Below are positions 16,488 to 24,983 of a stretch of 64,000 nt of DNA, in pieces. The stretch comes from PALSA-612 sp963755155. GTDB taxonomy: Bacteria; Actinomycetota; Thermoleophilia; Gaiellales; Gaiellaceae. The notes beneath the pieces were generated by a model. It saw only the letters and a list, made by a program, of their open reading frames with translations, ran no database searches and was not told where the DNA came from. Positions within the stretch are counted from its first letter, which is position 1. The number at the start of each line of letters is the position of its first letter. The translations under genes and the position numbers were made by a program. Location: NCBI GenBank assembly GCA_963755155.1, contig CAVWIV010000016.1, forward strand, positions 84,504 to 148,503, read 5' to 3'.

Positions 16488-17263
16488 AGCTCGACGCGCA
16501 GCGGCTCGATCGCCGTGGCCCGGCCCGTCGCCGGGTCGCAGTCGAGCACGACGCCCTCCAGCCTGACGCCGCCCTTCGCCGGCTTGAAGCGCACGGGGAT
16601 CCCCGTGCGCATGCGCTGGATCGCGAGGTCGGCCTCGACGCCGATGACGGAGTCGTGCGGGCCCGTCATGCCCGCGTCCGTGATCGCCGCGGTGCCGCCG
16701 GGCTGGATACGCGCGTCTGCCGTCTGCACGTGTGTGTGGGTGCCGATGACCGCGGTCACGCGCCCGTCGAGCATGCGGGCGACGGCGATCTTCTCGCTCG
16801 TCGCCTCCGCGTGGAAGTCGACGAGCACGACGTTCGCCTGCTGCCGCGCCTCCTCGACCACGCGGTCGAGCACCTCGAACGGGCTTACCGGCACGTCGAG
16901 AAAGAGCTGACCGAGGACGTTGCAGACCGCGACCGGTGTCCCGTCCGCCGCCTCGACGACAGCCAGGCCACGGCCAGGCGAGGCGGCGGCGAAGTTCGCG
17001 GGACGGATGACCCGCTCGGATGCGGCGAGGTACGGGCCCATGCCGTCGCGTGCCCACGTGTGGTTGCCGAGCGTGATGACGTCGGCCCCTGCGGCGAGCA
17101 GGCGGTCGGCGAGCCGCGGCGTGATGCCGCGGCCGTCGGCGACGTTCTCGCCGTTCACGACCGCGAGCGCCGCGCCGAGCTCCTCGCGCAGCGCAGGCAA
17201 CCTCGACTCCACGGCCTCCCGCCCCGGGGGGCCGAAGACATCGGCGACGAAGAGGATTCTCAC
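16484..17263 (-). CDS. ymdB: YmdB-family metallophosphoesterase
   Basis: A 259-residue calcineurin-like phosphoesterase of the TIGR00282/YmdB family, known as a cyclic mononucleotide phosphodiesterase in Bacillus. Motifs seen: ILFVADVFGPPGREAV (Asp ligand), VVNGENVADGRGIT (Asn/Glu), TLGNHTWARDGM (GNH), LVDFHAEATSEKIA, VIGTHTHVQTADARI and TDAGMTGPHDSVIG. GTG 17263 overlaps the stop of the M23-like gene as GTGA. In Firmicutes the family affects cell-fate signalling; a cNMP-degrading activity would be notable here because a cNMP-binding protein and a class III cyclase are encoded nearby. Confidence 0.9.
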   Translation of the reverse strand: MRILFVADVFGPPGREAVESRLPALREELGAALAVVNGENVADGRGITPRLADRLLAAGADVITLGNHTWARDGMGPYLAASERVIRPANFAAASPGRGLAVVEAADGTPVAVCNVLGQLFLDVPVSPFEVLDRVVEEARQQANVVLVDFHAEATSEKIAVARMLDGRVTAVIGTHTHVQTADARIQPGGTAAITDAGMTGPHDSVIGVEADLAIQRMRTGIPVRFKPAKGGVRLEGVVLDCDPATGRATAIEPLRVEL

Positions 17264-18033
17264 CCGAGGTTCGCGGCCGGTCGCACTTCGATCGTCACGT
17301 GGTTGCCGGGGTCGTGCGTCACCTCGGCCAGTGCCTGCTCCTCGGCGCGCGAAAGGTCCATCACGACGCCGATCTTCGACGTTCCCGACGTGACGGGAGA
17401 GCCGACCGTGAGCGCCGGGTCTGCACGCAGCCGCCTGATCGAGACGACGACGGAAGGCGCGACGTCCGGGACGACGTCGATGCGGTGCCCGTACCGCCTG
17501 CCGTCGAGCACGAGGTCGCGGATGCTCACGACCGTCCCGTTTACGGGGGCGTAGACCGCGGTGCCCGCGGGGGCGCCGACGTCGAGCGCTCCCGTGGGCG
17601 TCCCCAAGCCACCGCCCAGCTGGTGGTACGTAACGCCGCTCGCGTCCTCCCCGGTCAGGCGGTGGAGGATGCGCGCGAAGATGCCCTCGTTCGCCTGGCG
17701 GCCGACGGGCTGGAGCGGCAGCGCGTTCTCGCTCGCGCCGTGGTAGCCGAGCGCGGTGACCGACAGGCACGAGACGGGCAGGTCGATCGTCACCTCGCCC
17801 TGGAACGCGATCGTCTTCGGCGGTGGCCGGCCGGTCTCGAGCTGCGCGGAGTCGCACGCCAGGAGCGACGACGACGGTGAGCTGAACGCGGCGAGCAGGA
17901 TCGTCACGACAAGGGCCGTTCCGACGAGCATCGCCACGACGGTCCACCGTCTCGCAGTCCGGTTTCGGCGCCGTCGGATCGGCGCGCTCGCTCGACGGCC
18001 CTGAATACGCGCGGGGCGAGGCCATCGGGCCAA
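17260..18033 (-). CDS. M23/LytM-like secreted or membrane-anchored protein
   Basis: A 257-residue protein with an Arg-rich cytoplasmic start, one membrane helix (about 30-50) and an extracytoplasmic domain. Residues about 140-200 resemble an M23 LytM fold (GALDVGAPAGTAVYAPVNGTV, VLDGRRYGHRIDV), but the HxxxD and HxH zinc ligands of active endopeptidases are not evident. A degenerate, regulatory LytM protein is therefore likelier than an active peptidase. The TTG start at 18033 is weak, and the true start could be internal. It is coupled to the ymdB-like gene and divergent from hemB. Confidence 0.55.
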   Translation of the reverse strand: MARWPRPARIQGRRASAPIRRRRNRTARRWTVVAMLVGTALVVTILLAAFSSPSSSLLACDSAQLETGRPPPKTIAFQGEVTIDLPVSCLSVTALGYHGASENALPLQPVGRQANEGIFARILHRLTGEDASGVTYHQLGGGLGTPTGALDVGAPAGTAVYAPVNGTVVSIRDLVLDGRRYGHRIDVVPDVAPSVVVSIRRLRADPALTVGSPVTSGTSKIGVVMDLSRAEEQALAEVTHDPGNHVTIEVRPAANLG

Positions 18034-18039
18034 CGTACC

Positions 18040-18073
18040 AACAGGCCGCGCGCGAAGCGCGCTTGGGCCTGTT
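18040..18073. repeat. Nested inverted repeat between divergent M23-like and hemB genes
   Basis: AACAGGCC (18040-18047) and GGCCTGTT (18066-18073) are perfect inverted repeats. Inside them GCGCGC-GAA-GCGCGC forms a second hairpin. Because the flanking genes diverge, a terminator role is unlikely; an operator or a short dispersed palindrome is more plausible. Confidence 0.5.
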
Positions 18074-18115
18074 CAGCGAGCTACTGCGCGAAGCACCAGT
18101 GCGTAGTCTTTCGCT

Positions 18116-19075
18116 GTGAGCTTCCCCGCGACACGCCTGCGGCGCCTGCGGAGGACGCCCGTTCTCCGCGATCTGACTCGCGAGACGCGGCTCGCCGTGG
18201 ACGACCTCGTGATGCCGCTGTTCGTCGCTCCGGAGCCGCTCGTGAACGAGCAGCTGCCCGCCCTGGGTCGCCATACCGTCGATGGCCTCCTGGGCGCGGC
18301 CGAGGAGCTGGCCGCCGCCGGAGTTCCCGCGCTGCTGCTCTTCGGCGTGCCCGAGGAGAAGGACGACGAGGCGACCGGCGCCTGGGCCGAGGACGGGGTG
18401 GTCCAGCAGGCGCTGCGGGAGCTGCGGCCTCGCTTCCCGGAGCTCCTGTTGCTCACCGACGTCTGTCTGTGCGCGTACACGACGCACGGTCACTGCGGTG
18501 TCGTCGAGGACGGTGAGATCGCGAATGACGCGACCCTGGAGCTGCTGGCCCGCGTGGCCGTGAGCCACGCCGAGGCGGGCGCCGACGCCGTGTGCCCGAG
18601 CGACATGATGGACGGTCGAGTCGGCGCTGTCCGCGAGGCGCTCGACGATGCCGGGTTCGACCAGGCGGCGATCGTCGCGTACTCGGCGAAGTACGCGTCG
18701 GCGTTCTACGGACCGTTTCGCGAGGCGGCGGGCTCGACGCCGGCCTTCGGCGACCGGGCGTCGTACCAGATGGATCCTGCGAACGTCCGTGAGGCGCTGC
18801 GCGAGTGCGAGCTCGACCTCGCGGAGGGCGCGGACATGATCATGGTGAAGCCGGCGCTGCCCTACCTCGACGTCATCCGCGCCGTGCGCGAGCGCTTCGA
18901 CGCCCCGCTGGCCGCGTACAGCGTCTCCGGCGAGTACGCGATGGTGAAGGCTGCAGCCGCGGCCGGACATCTCGACGAGCGCCGCGCAGCCCTCGAAGGG
19001 CTGACCGCCGTGCGGCGGGCGGGCGCCGATTTCGTCATCTCGTACTGGGCGAAGGAAGCCGCGTCGTGGCTGTGA
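18116..19075 (+). CDS. hemB: Delta-aminolevulinic acid dehydratase (porphobilinogen synthase)
   Basis: Condenses two 5-aminolevulinate molecules to porphobilinogen in haem synthesis. Of 319 residues, the metal-site segment DVCLCAYTTHGHCG holds three cysteines, as in zinc-dependent forms. The two Schiff-base lysines are in VAYSAKYASAFYGPF and MIMVKPALPYLD. CPSDMMDGRV is also characteristic. GTG 18116 follows a TAGTCT possible -10 by only 6 bases, so a leaderless transcript is possible. hemL overlaps the 3' end as GTGA. Confidence 0.95.
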   Translation: MSFPATRLRRLRRTPVLRDLTRETRLAVDDLVMPLFVAPEPLVNEQLPALGRHTVDGLLGAAEELAAAGVPALLLFGVPEEKDDEATGAWAEDGVVQQALRELRPRFPELLLLTDVCLCAYTTHGHCGVVEDGEIANDATLELLARVAVSHAEAGADAVCPSDMMDGRVGAVREALDDAGFDQAAIVAYSAKYASAFYGPFREAAGSTPAFGDRASYQMDPANVREALRECELDLAEGADMIMVKPALPYLDVIRAVRERFDAPLAAYSVSGEYAMVKAAAAAGHLDERRAALEGLTAVRRAGADFVISYWAKEAASWL

Positions 19076-20329
19076 GAACGCAGTCCGAGCTGTGGCGCCG
19101 CGCCACCGAGGTCATTCCCGGCGGCGTCAACTCGCCGATCCGCGCGATGCGCGCGGTCGGCCTCGACGAGCCCGTGTTCATGCGGCGTGGCGAGGGCGCG
19201 TACATCGAGGACGTCGACGGCACGCGCTACGTCGACTGGGTCATGTCGTGGGGCCCGCTCGTCTTCGGGCACGCGGATCCCGAGACGATCGCCGCGGTCG
19301 TTCAGGCAGCGGCCGACGGAACGACGTTCGGCGCGCCGACAGAGGCGGAGGTGGAGCTGGCAGCGGAGATCGTGTCGGCGGTGCCCTCGATCGACCAGGT
19401 CCGGCTCGTGTCCTCGGGCACCGAAGCGGCCATGAGCGCCGTTCGCCTCGCGCGAGCGGAAACAGGACGGGACCGCATCCTGAAGTTCGCCGGCGGGTAC
19501 CACGGCCACGCGGACGCGCTGCTTGCCGCCGCGGGCTCGGGCGTCGCCACGCTTGGCATCCCATCGACGCCCGGCGTGCCCGCCGCCGCCGTCGCAGACA
19601 CGATCGTCTGTCCCTACAACGACGCTGCCGCCGCGGCGGATGCCTTCAGCCGCCACGGCGACAGCCTCGCCTGCGTGCTCGTCGAGCCGGTGGCCGGGAA
19701 CATGGGGGTCGTCCCCCCCGAGCCCGGCTTCCTGGAGGAGCTCCGTTCACTCTGTGACTCGGCAGGGTCGCTGCTCCTCTTCGACGAGGTGATCACGGGC
19801 TTCCGGGTTGCGCGTGGCGGCGCACAGGAGCTCTACGGCGTGACACCGGACCTCACGATTCTCGGGAAGATCGTCGGCGGCGGCCTGCCGCTCGGCGCGT
19901 TCGGCGGCCGCGCTGAGCTGATGGAGCAGCTCGCACCGGCCGGCGACGTCTACCAGGCGGGAACGCTGTCCGGAAACCCGCTCGCGACAGCAGCCGGACT
20001 GTCGGTGCTGCGACGTCTTCGCGACGCGGACGTCTACGACGAGCTCGAGCGGCTCGCCGCGCGGCTCGAGGCAGGGCTTCAGTCCGTTCGGGCGCGTCCA
20101 GCGCGCAGGCTCGATGCTGACGCTCTTCATGGGGTCAGACCCTGTGACGAACCTCGACGGCGCGCAGACGTGCGACACGGATCGCTACGGCGCACTCTTC
20201 CGCAGCCTGCTCGCGGAAGGCGTGTACGTCGCACCATCGGCGTACGAGGCGCTGTTCGTGTCGCTCTCGCACGGCGATGAGGAGATCGACCGCACGATCG
20301 AGGCGGCGGCGCGGTTCTTCGAGCGATGA
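19072..20329 (+). CDS. hemL: Glutamate-1-semialdehyde 2,1-aminomutase, one frame break
   Basis: Converts glutamate-1-semialdehyde to 5-aminolevulinate, directly upstream of HemB in the pathway. IPGGVNSPIRA at the N-terminus, SSGTEAAMSAVRLAR, KFAGGYHGHAD and LLFDEVITGFR are family hallmarks. The PLP lysine is in TILGKIVGGGLPLGAFGG. GTG 19072 overlaps the hemB TGA. One extra base near 20085-20088 shifts the frame; the C-terminal 70 residues (AGSMLTLFM to AARFFER) continue in the next frame. The segment encoding MGSDPV contains the palindrome GGGGTCAGACCC found again at 31.0 kb. Confidence 0.92.
20131..20143. repeat. Near-palindrome GGGGTCAGACCCT within hemL
   Basis: GGGGTCAGACCCT differs in the last base from the perfect palindrome GGGGTCAGACCCC at 31008-31020. 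It lies in frame inside the hemL coding sequence. The shared 12 bases in unrelated contexts suggest a short dispersed element, although two copies alone are weak evidence. Confidence 0.4.
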
Positions 20330-20853
20330 CGACGAGCCTCTGGGACGAGGTCGCCGAGGGCGCCCGTCGCGAGAGCCCGCTCTGGGCGGCAGCGCTGCGC
20401 CCGGAGGACGAACGTGAGCTCGAGCCGGTCTTCTCGCCGCTCGGCGACGAGCGCCGGGCGCTGGGCGTCGAGACGATCTACGAGGGCTATCTCCTCCACT
20501 ACGGCCGTCCCAGGCTCTTCGCGCCGCCCGCGCCGGAGGACGCGCTGCTGCTCGGCGACTACCTTTACGCGCACGGCCTGGTGCGCGTCGCGGAGCTGCA
20601 CGACGTCGCCGCGGTCGCGGATCTCGCTGCGCTCATCTCGATCTGTGCGCAGCTGCGCGCGGAGGGCGCGAACGGCGATGGCGCTGCCTGGGCAGCGACG
20701 GCAGCGCTCGCGGGTGCGAACGGGCTCGCCGTGGCGCGCGACGCGCTCCGGCTACGCGGCGACTCCGAGCCTCTGCTCGAGCTCGTCCGGGCCGAGGTGG
20801 GCGACGACGCGGTGGACGGCGCGCTGTCCACGCACCGCAACCGCGTGGGTTAG
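20326..20853 (+). CDS. Conserved-looking hypothetical protein of the haem cluster
   Basis: A 175-residue soluble, alpha-helical, acidic protein that I do not recognise. ATG overlaps the hemL stop as ATGA, so it is translationally coupled to haem synthesis. The middle part (TIYEGYLLHYGRPRLF, then LLLGDYLYAHGLVRVAEL) is faintly reminiscent of helical trans-prenyltransferase-like folds because of the GDYLYAHGL segment, but no aspartate-rich catalytic motif is present. A non-catalytic partner or scaffold is possible; no function is assigned. Confidence 0.6.
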   Translation: MTTSLWDEVAEGARRESPLWAAALRPEDERELEPVFSPLGDERRALGVETIYEGYLLHYGRPRLFAPPAPEDALLLGDYLYAHGLVRVAELHDVAAVADLAALISICAQLRAEGANGDGAAWAATAALAGANGLAVARDALRLRGDSEPLLELVRAEVGDDAVDGALSTHRNRVG

Positions 20854-20865
20854 AGTCCGAAGGCG

Positions 20866-21009
20866 ATGCTCCAGTTCGCCTCGCTGCTCGCCGCCGACGT
20901 CGCCGAGGAAGGCAAGCACATCGTGCTCTCCATGCTCGTCGTCGGCCTCATCTTCATCGGCGTGATCGCGATCGGCCAGTTCTTCCGCTGGCTCAGTCAC
21001 CGACGCTGA
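20866..21009 (+). CDS. Small single-helix membrane protein (47 residues)
   Basis: ATG 20866 opens a 47-codon frame with a soluble first third (LLAADVAEEGKH) and one long hydrophobic helix (about 19-40: IVLSMLVVGLIFIGVIAIGQ), ending FFRWLSHRR with positive charges inside. It begins 13 bases after the preceding gene and ends 11 bases before the cyclase-ATPase. The good hydrophobic profile and in-operon location favour a real gene. Function unknown. Confidence 0.6.
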   Translation: MLQFASLLAADVAEEGKHIVLSMLVVGLIFIGVIAIGQFFRWLSHRR

Positions 21010-21019
21010 CCCTTTGCAC

Positions 21020-23470
21020 ATGCGCAGCGACCTGCCGCGTGGCACGGTCACTTTCCTCTTCACGGACGTTGAGGGCTCGACAAGACTGCTGCACGAGCTT
21101 GGCGCCCAGTCGTACGCTGACGCGCTCGCCGAGCACCGACGCCTAGTCCGCGACGCGTGTACCGCGCACGACGGGGTTGAGGTGGATACGCAGGGCGACG
21201 CGTTCTTCTTCGCCTTCCCCACCGCGCCCGGAGCGCTTCGGGCGGCGGCGGCAATGACCGAGACGCTGGCGGAGGGGCCGATCCAGGTGCGGATCGGCCT
21301 GCACACCGGGACGCCGCTCCTCGCCGAGGAGGGCTACGTCGGCGACGACGTCCACTTCGCCGCCCGTGTCGCAGCATCGGGTCATGGCGGGCAGGTGATC
21401 CTCTCAGCAGCTGCGGCGGAGCATGCAGAGCTCGAGCTCACTGATCTCGGGGAGCACCGGCTGAAGGACATCCCGGCAACGGTTCCGATCTTCCAGCTCG
21501 GTGACGGCTCATTCCCGCCGCTGAAGACGATCTCCAACACGAATCTGCCCCGTCCGGCCAGCTCGTTCGTGGGCCGCGAAGCCGAGCTGCTGGAGGTGTT
21601 GTCCCTATTCGAGGACGGTGCGCGGCTCGTCACGCTCACCGGGCCGGGCGGCACCGGCAAGACTCGACTTGCGATCGAGGCGGCCGCGACGCTCGTACCC
21701 GAGTACAAGGCCGGTGTCTTCTGGGTCGGTCTCGCCACGCTTCGCGATCCCGCGCTCGTGACGGAGACGATCGCGCAGACGCTGGGTGCCAAGGATGGGC
21801 TCGCCGAGCACATCGGCGAGCGGGAACTGCTGCTCCTGCTCGACAACCTCGAGCATGTGATCGACGCGGCACCTGAGCTCGGCTCGCTCCTCACCGTCTG
21901 CCCCAACCTCACCCTGCTGGTCACGAGCCGTGAGCTGCTGCGCGTGCAAGGAGAGGTCGAGTACTCGGTGCCGCCGCTAGCCGAGCCCGAGGCAGTCTCG
22001 CTCTTCTGCGAGCGCTCGCAGCTCGCTGCCGGCGAGACGATCGCCGAGCTCTGCCGGAGGCTGGACAATCTGCCACTGGCTGTTGAGCTGGCCGCTGCGA
22101 GGACGACGGTGCTCACCTCTGAGCAGATCCTCGAACGGCTCTCGCAGCGGCTCGACCTGCTCAAGGGCGGCCGCGACGCAGAAGCCCGCCAGCACACGCT
22201 CAGAGCGACGATTGAGTGGTCCTACGAGCTGCTCGCAGACTATGAGCGGCAGCTCTTCGCCCGTCTGGCGGTCTTCGTTGGCGGATGCACGCTGGAGGCG
22301 GCCGAAGAGGTCGCCGACGCCGATCTCGACACGCTGCAGTCTCTGGTCGAAAAGAGCCTCCTTCGTTTCACCGACGGTCGCTACTGGATGCTGGAAACGA
22401 TTCGCGCGTACGCGGAGGGGGTGCTCGACCAGGCATCCGAGCACGATGAACTCCGCCGCCGTTTCGCGCAGCACGTCGTAGCGCTCGCGCTAGAAACGAG
22501 GGCTGGACTCCGCTCCGGCGACGCTGCTGACATGTTCGCTCGGATCGATGCCGAGCTCGCGAACGTTCGTTCCGCGCGGTCGTGGCTGGAGGAGCGTTCA
22601 TACCGCGACGAGCTCTGTGAACTCGTCTATGCCACGACCCTCTACTGGACGCTGCGGGGCTTCCTGAGAGAGGGGTTTCTCTGGGCCGAGCGAGCTCTCG
22701 CTATCAGCGACCGGCGCGACTTCGAACAGGCTGGAGTGCTGTTCGCCGCGGCGTCGTTCGCATGTGATCTGGGCGACCCGATGGGGGCAAAGACCTACGC
22801 TGAGGAGTGCCTGGCTATCGCACGCGAGGTAGGAAGTGCAAGTGATGTCGCGAGCATGCTCGGGGGTCTCGGCCACATCCTCGCCGATCTCGGTGATCAC
22901 GACGAGGCGGAGCGCGCCCTGGAAGAGGCGGCTGCTCTGGCACGACAGGAAGGACGAGCCGATCTCGCGGCCTCCACTCTCGCCAACATGTCAGACCTGG
23001 CGCTGAGGAGGCACGACTACGACCGCGCGCGCAGAGCCTCGGCGGACGCACTCGCGTTGTTCCGGGGCCTCGACGACACGCAGGGAATCGGCTGGGCGTC
23101 GTACAACCTCGCCTTTGCGTACTACGGCGAAGGCGACAGCGAGAAGGCGTGCGAGTACTCCGGTTCGAGCCTCGTTGCCTCGCACAGCCTCGGAGACTCG
23201 ATTGTGGTGGTGTGGTCGCTCAATCTCATTGCCGCCCTGCTCGCCCTTCGGAACGACATGGAGGCGGCGGGAACGCTCCTGGCGGCGGCAGACGCCTTGG
23301 TCGAGCAATCTGGCTTCACGCTCACGGGTGCCGAAGCAGAGCTCCGGCAGCGCATCGAGCTGGCTGTTCGAGATGGCCTGCAGTCCGCACGATGTGCCGC
23401 CGTTTACACCCGAGGCGTTGCAATGGGCATCGACGAAGCCGTCGAGTACGCACTCGCCTACCTACACTGA
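21020..23470 (+). CDS. Class III nucleotidyl cyclase fused to STAND ATPase and TPR region
   Basis: About 816 residues. Residues 5-165 are a class III cyclase homology domain: TVTFLFTDVEGSTRLLHELG holds the first metal Asp and VDTQGDAFFFAF the second, with VRIGLHTGTP. An AfsR/MalT-type ATPase follows (about 185-480) with FVGREAELLEVLSLF, P-loop LTGPGGTGKTRLAIEAA, Walker B LLLLLDNLEHV and LVTSRELLRV. The C-terminal 300 residues are TPR-like helices (YAEECLAIAREVG, ADLGDHDEAERALEEAAALA). No DNA-binding domain is present. This architecture is abundant in actinobacteria; the signal sensed and whether cAMP is really made are unknown. ATG 21020 is preferred over TTG 21014. Confidence 0.85.
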   Translation: MRSDLPRGTVTFLFTDVEGSTRLLHELGAQSYADALAEHRRLVRDACTAHDGVEVDTQGDAFFFAFPTAPGALRAAAAMTETLAEGPIQVRIGLHTGTPLLAEEGYVGDDVHFAARVAASGHGGQVILSAAAAEHAELELTDLGEHRLKDIPATVPIFQLGDGSFPPLKTISNTNLPRPASSFVGREAELLEVLSLFEDGARLVTLTGPGGTGKTRLAIEAAATLVPEYKAGVFWVGLATLRDPALVTETIAQTLGAKDGLAEHIGERELLLLLDNLEHVIDAAPELGSLLTVCPNLTLLVTSRELLRVQGEVEYSVPPLAEPEAVSLFCERSQLAAGETIAELCRRLDNLPLAVELAAARTTVLTSEQILERLSQRLDLLKGGRDAEARQHTLRATIEWSYELLADYERQLFARLAVFVGGCTLEAAEEVADADLDTLQSLVEKSLLRFTDGRYWMLETIRAYAEGVLDQASEHDELRRRFAQHVVALALETRAGLRSGDAADMFARIDAELANVRSARSWLEERSYRDELCELVYATTLYWTLRGFLREGFLWAERALAISDRRDFEQAGVLFAAASFACDLGDPMGAKTYAEECLAIAREVGSASDVASMLGGLGHILADLGDHDEAERALEEAAALARQEGRADLAASTLANMSDLALRRHDYDRARRASADALALFRGLDDTQGIGWASYNLAFAYYGEGDSEKACEYSGSSLVASHSLGDSIVVVWSLNLIAALLALRNDMEAAGTLLAAADALVEQSGFTLTGAEAELRQRIELAVRDGLQSARCAAVYTRGVAMGIDEAVEYALAYLH

Positions 23471-23476
23471 CTCGCC

Positions 23477-24925
23477 GTGGCGTTCAAGGACCTCCGCGAC
23501 TGGATCGCGCTGCTTGAGCGCGAGGGCGAGTTACAGCGCGTCACGGCCGAGGTCGACCCGTACCTCGAGATCACCGAGATCGTCGACCGGCTGGTGAAGT
23601 CGGGCGGCGGGCCGGCGCTGCTGTTCGAGAACCCGAAGGGCTCCGAGCACGCGCTGCTCATCAACCAGTTCGGCACCGAGCGGCGCATGGCCATGGCATT
23701 CGGCGCGCCGAGCCTCGACGCCGTCGCCGAGAAGCTCGCCGACGTGCTCGAGATGCAGCCGCCCGAGGGCCTCCGCGAGAAGATCCAGGGCCTGAAGAAG
23801 CTCAAGTCGATCGCCGACTCGCGCCCCAAGGTCGTCTCGAAGGGCGTCTGCCAGGAGATCGTGCTCACGGGCGACGAGGTCGACATCACGCGCCTGCCGA
23901 TCCAGACGTGCTGGCCGGGCGACCCGGCGCCGTTCATCACGCTCCCGGCGGTGATCACGAAGGATCCGGTTAGCGGAACCCGGAACGTGGGCATGTACCG
24001 CATGCAGGTGATCGATGGCCGCTCCACGTACATGCACTGGCAGATGCACAAGGACGGCCGCGCCGACCTGCTCGCGGCAGAGGACGGCACGATCCCCGTC
24101 GCCGTCGCGCTCGGGCTCGACCCCGTGACGGCGTACTCGGCAAGCGCGCCGCTGCCACACCACATCGACGAGCTGATGGTGGCCGGCTTCCTGCGCGGCG
24201 ACGAGGTGGAGCTCGTGAAGTGCAAGACGGTCGACCTAGAAGTGCCGGCGAACGCAGAGATCGTTCTCGAGGGGACGGTCTCGAAGGACGACGTCGGCAT
24301 CGAGGGCCCGTTCGGCGACCACACGGGCTACTACTCGCACGCTGAGCCCTTCCCCATCTTCCGCATCTCGGCGATGACGATGCGGCGCGACGCGATCTAT
24401 CCGTCGATCGTCGTCGGCAAACCGCCGGCCGAGGACGCCTGGATCGGCAAGGCGACGGAGCGGATCTTCCTACCGGCCGTGCGCATGACGCTGCCGGAGA
24501 TCGTCGACTACGACTTGCCCGTCGCCGGCGCCTTCCACAACTGCGTCATCGTCTCCATCCGCAAGGCGTTTCCGGGCCACGCGCAGAAGGTAATGCACGC
24601 GCTGTGGGGCCTCGGGATGCTCTCGCTGTCGAAGTCGATCGTCGTCGTCGACGAGCACGTGGACGTCCACGACTACGCGGACGTCTTCTTCCGCGTGACC
24701 GCCAACGTCGATCCGAAGCGCGACGTCCTCATCACCGAGGGCCCGCTCGACCACCTCGACCACGCCCCGGGCCGGCAGTTCTACGGCGGCAAGCTCGGCG
24801 TCGACGCGACGCACAAGCTGCCCGAGGAGGACGCGCGGCCGTGGCCCGAGGAGATCGAGATGACGGCGGATGTGAAGGAGCTTGTCGACCGCAGGTGGAC
24901 CGAGTACGGATTGCCACCACGTTGA
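23477..24925 (+). CDS. UbiD-family prenylated-FMN decarboxylase (probable menaquinone pathway)
   Basis: A 482-residue UbiD-type decarboxylase with the conserved segments GGGPALLFEN, NVGMYRMQ, HWQMHKDG, PHHIDELMVAGFLRG, EGPFGDHTGYYS and FHNCVIVSIRKAFPGHAQKV. The E-x-P-F-G-D-H-T-G-Y motif supplies active-site Glu/Asp. In organisms using the futalosine route, a UbiD-like enzyme (MqnL) removes the naphthoate carboxylate. The menG, polyprenyl synthase and mqnE/A/C genes 3-8 kb downstream make that role likely, but UbiD substrates vary widely. GTG start. Confidence 0.85.
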   Translation: MAFKDLRDWIALLEREGELQRVTAEVDPYLEITEIVDRLVKSGGGPALLFENPKGSEHALLINQFGTERRMAMAFGAPSLDAVAEKLADVLEMQPPEGLREKIQGLKKLKSIADSRPKVVSKGVCQEIVLTGDEVDITRLPIQTCWPGDPAPFITLPAVITKDPVSGTRNVGMYRMQVIDGRSTYMHWQMHKDGRADLLAAEDGTIPVAVALGLDPVTAYSASAPLPHHIDELMVAGFLRGDEVELVKCKTVDLEVPANAEIVLEGTVSKDDVGIEGPFGDHTGYYSHAEPFPIFRISAMTMRRDAIYPSIVVGKPPAEDAWIGKATERIFLPAVRMTLPEIVDYDLPVAGAFHNCVIVSIRKAFPGHAQKVMHALWGLGMLSLSKSIVVVDEHVDVHDYADVFFRVTANVDPKRDVLITEGPLDHLDHAPGRQFYGGKLGVDATHKLPEEDARPWPEEIEMTADVKELVDRRWTEYGLPPR

Positions 24926-24983
24926 CAGCCGAGATGCGTAAGGATTGAATCGAGTCGTAGGCGACCCGGAGGCGAGACGAGCG

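Noticed and set aside
20994..21013. GTCACC...TGACCC before the cyclase-ATPase gene as a Pho box
   Set aside because: Only one good unit, the second mismatches the consensus, and it lies in the coding end of the small membrane protein.
21020..23470. Cyclase-ATPase as the missing Pycsar cyclase
   Set aside because: It is a common AfsR/MalT-type signalling protein fused to a class III cyclase, 5 kb away with haem genes between; Pycsar cyclases are short and adjacent to their effector.
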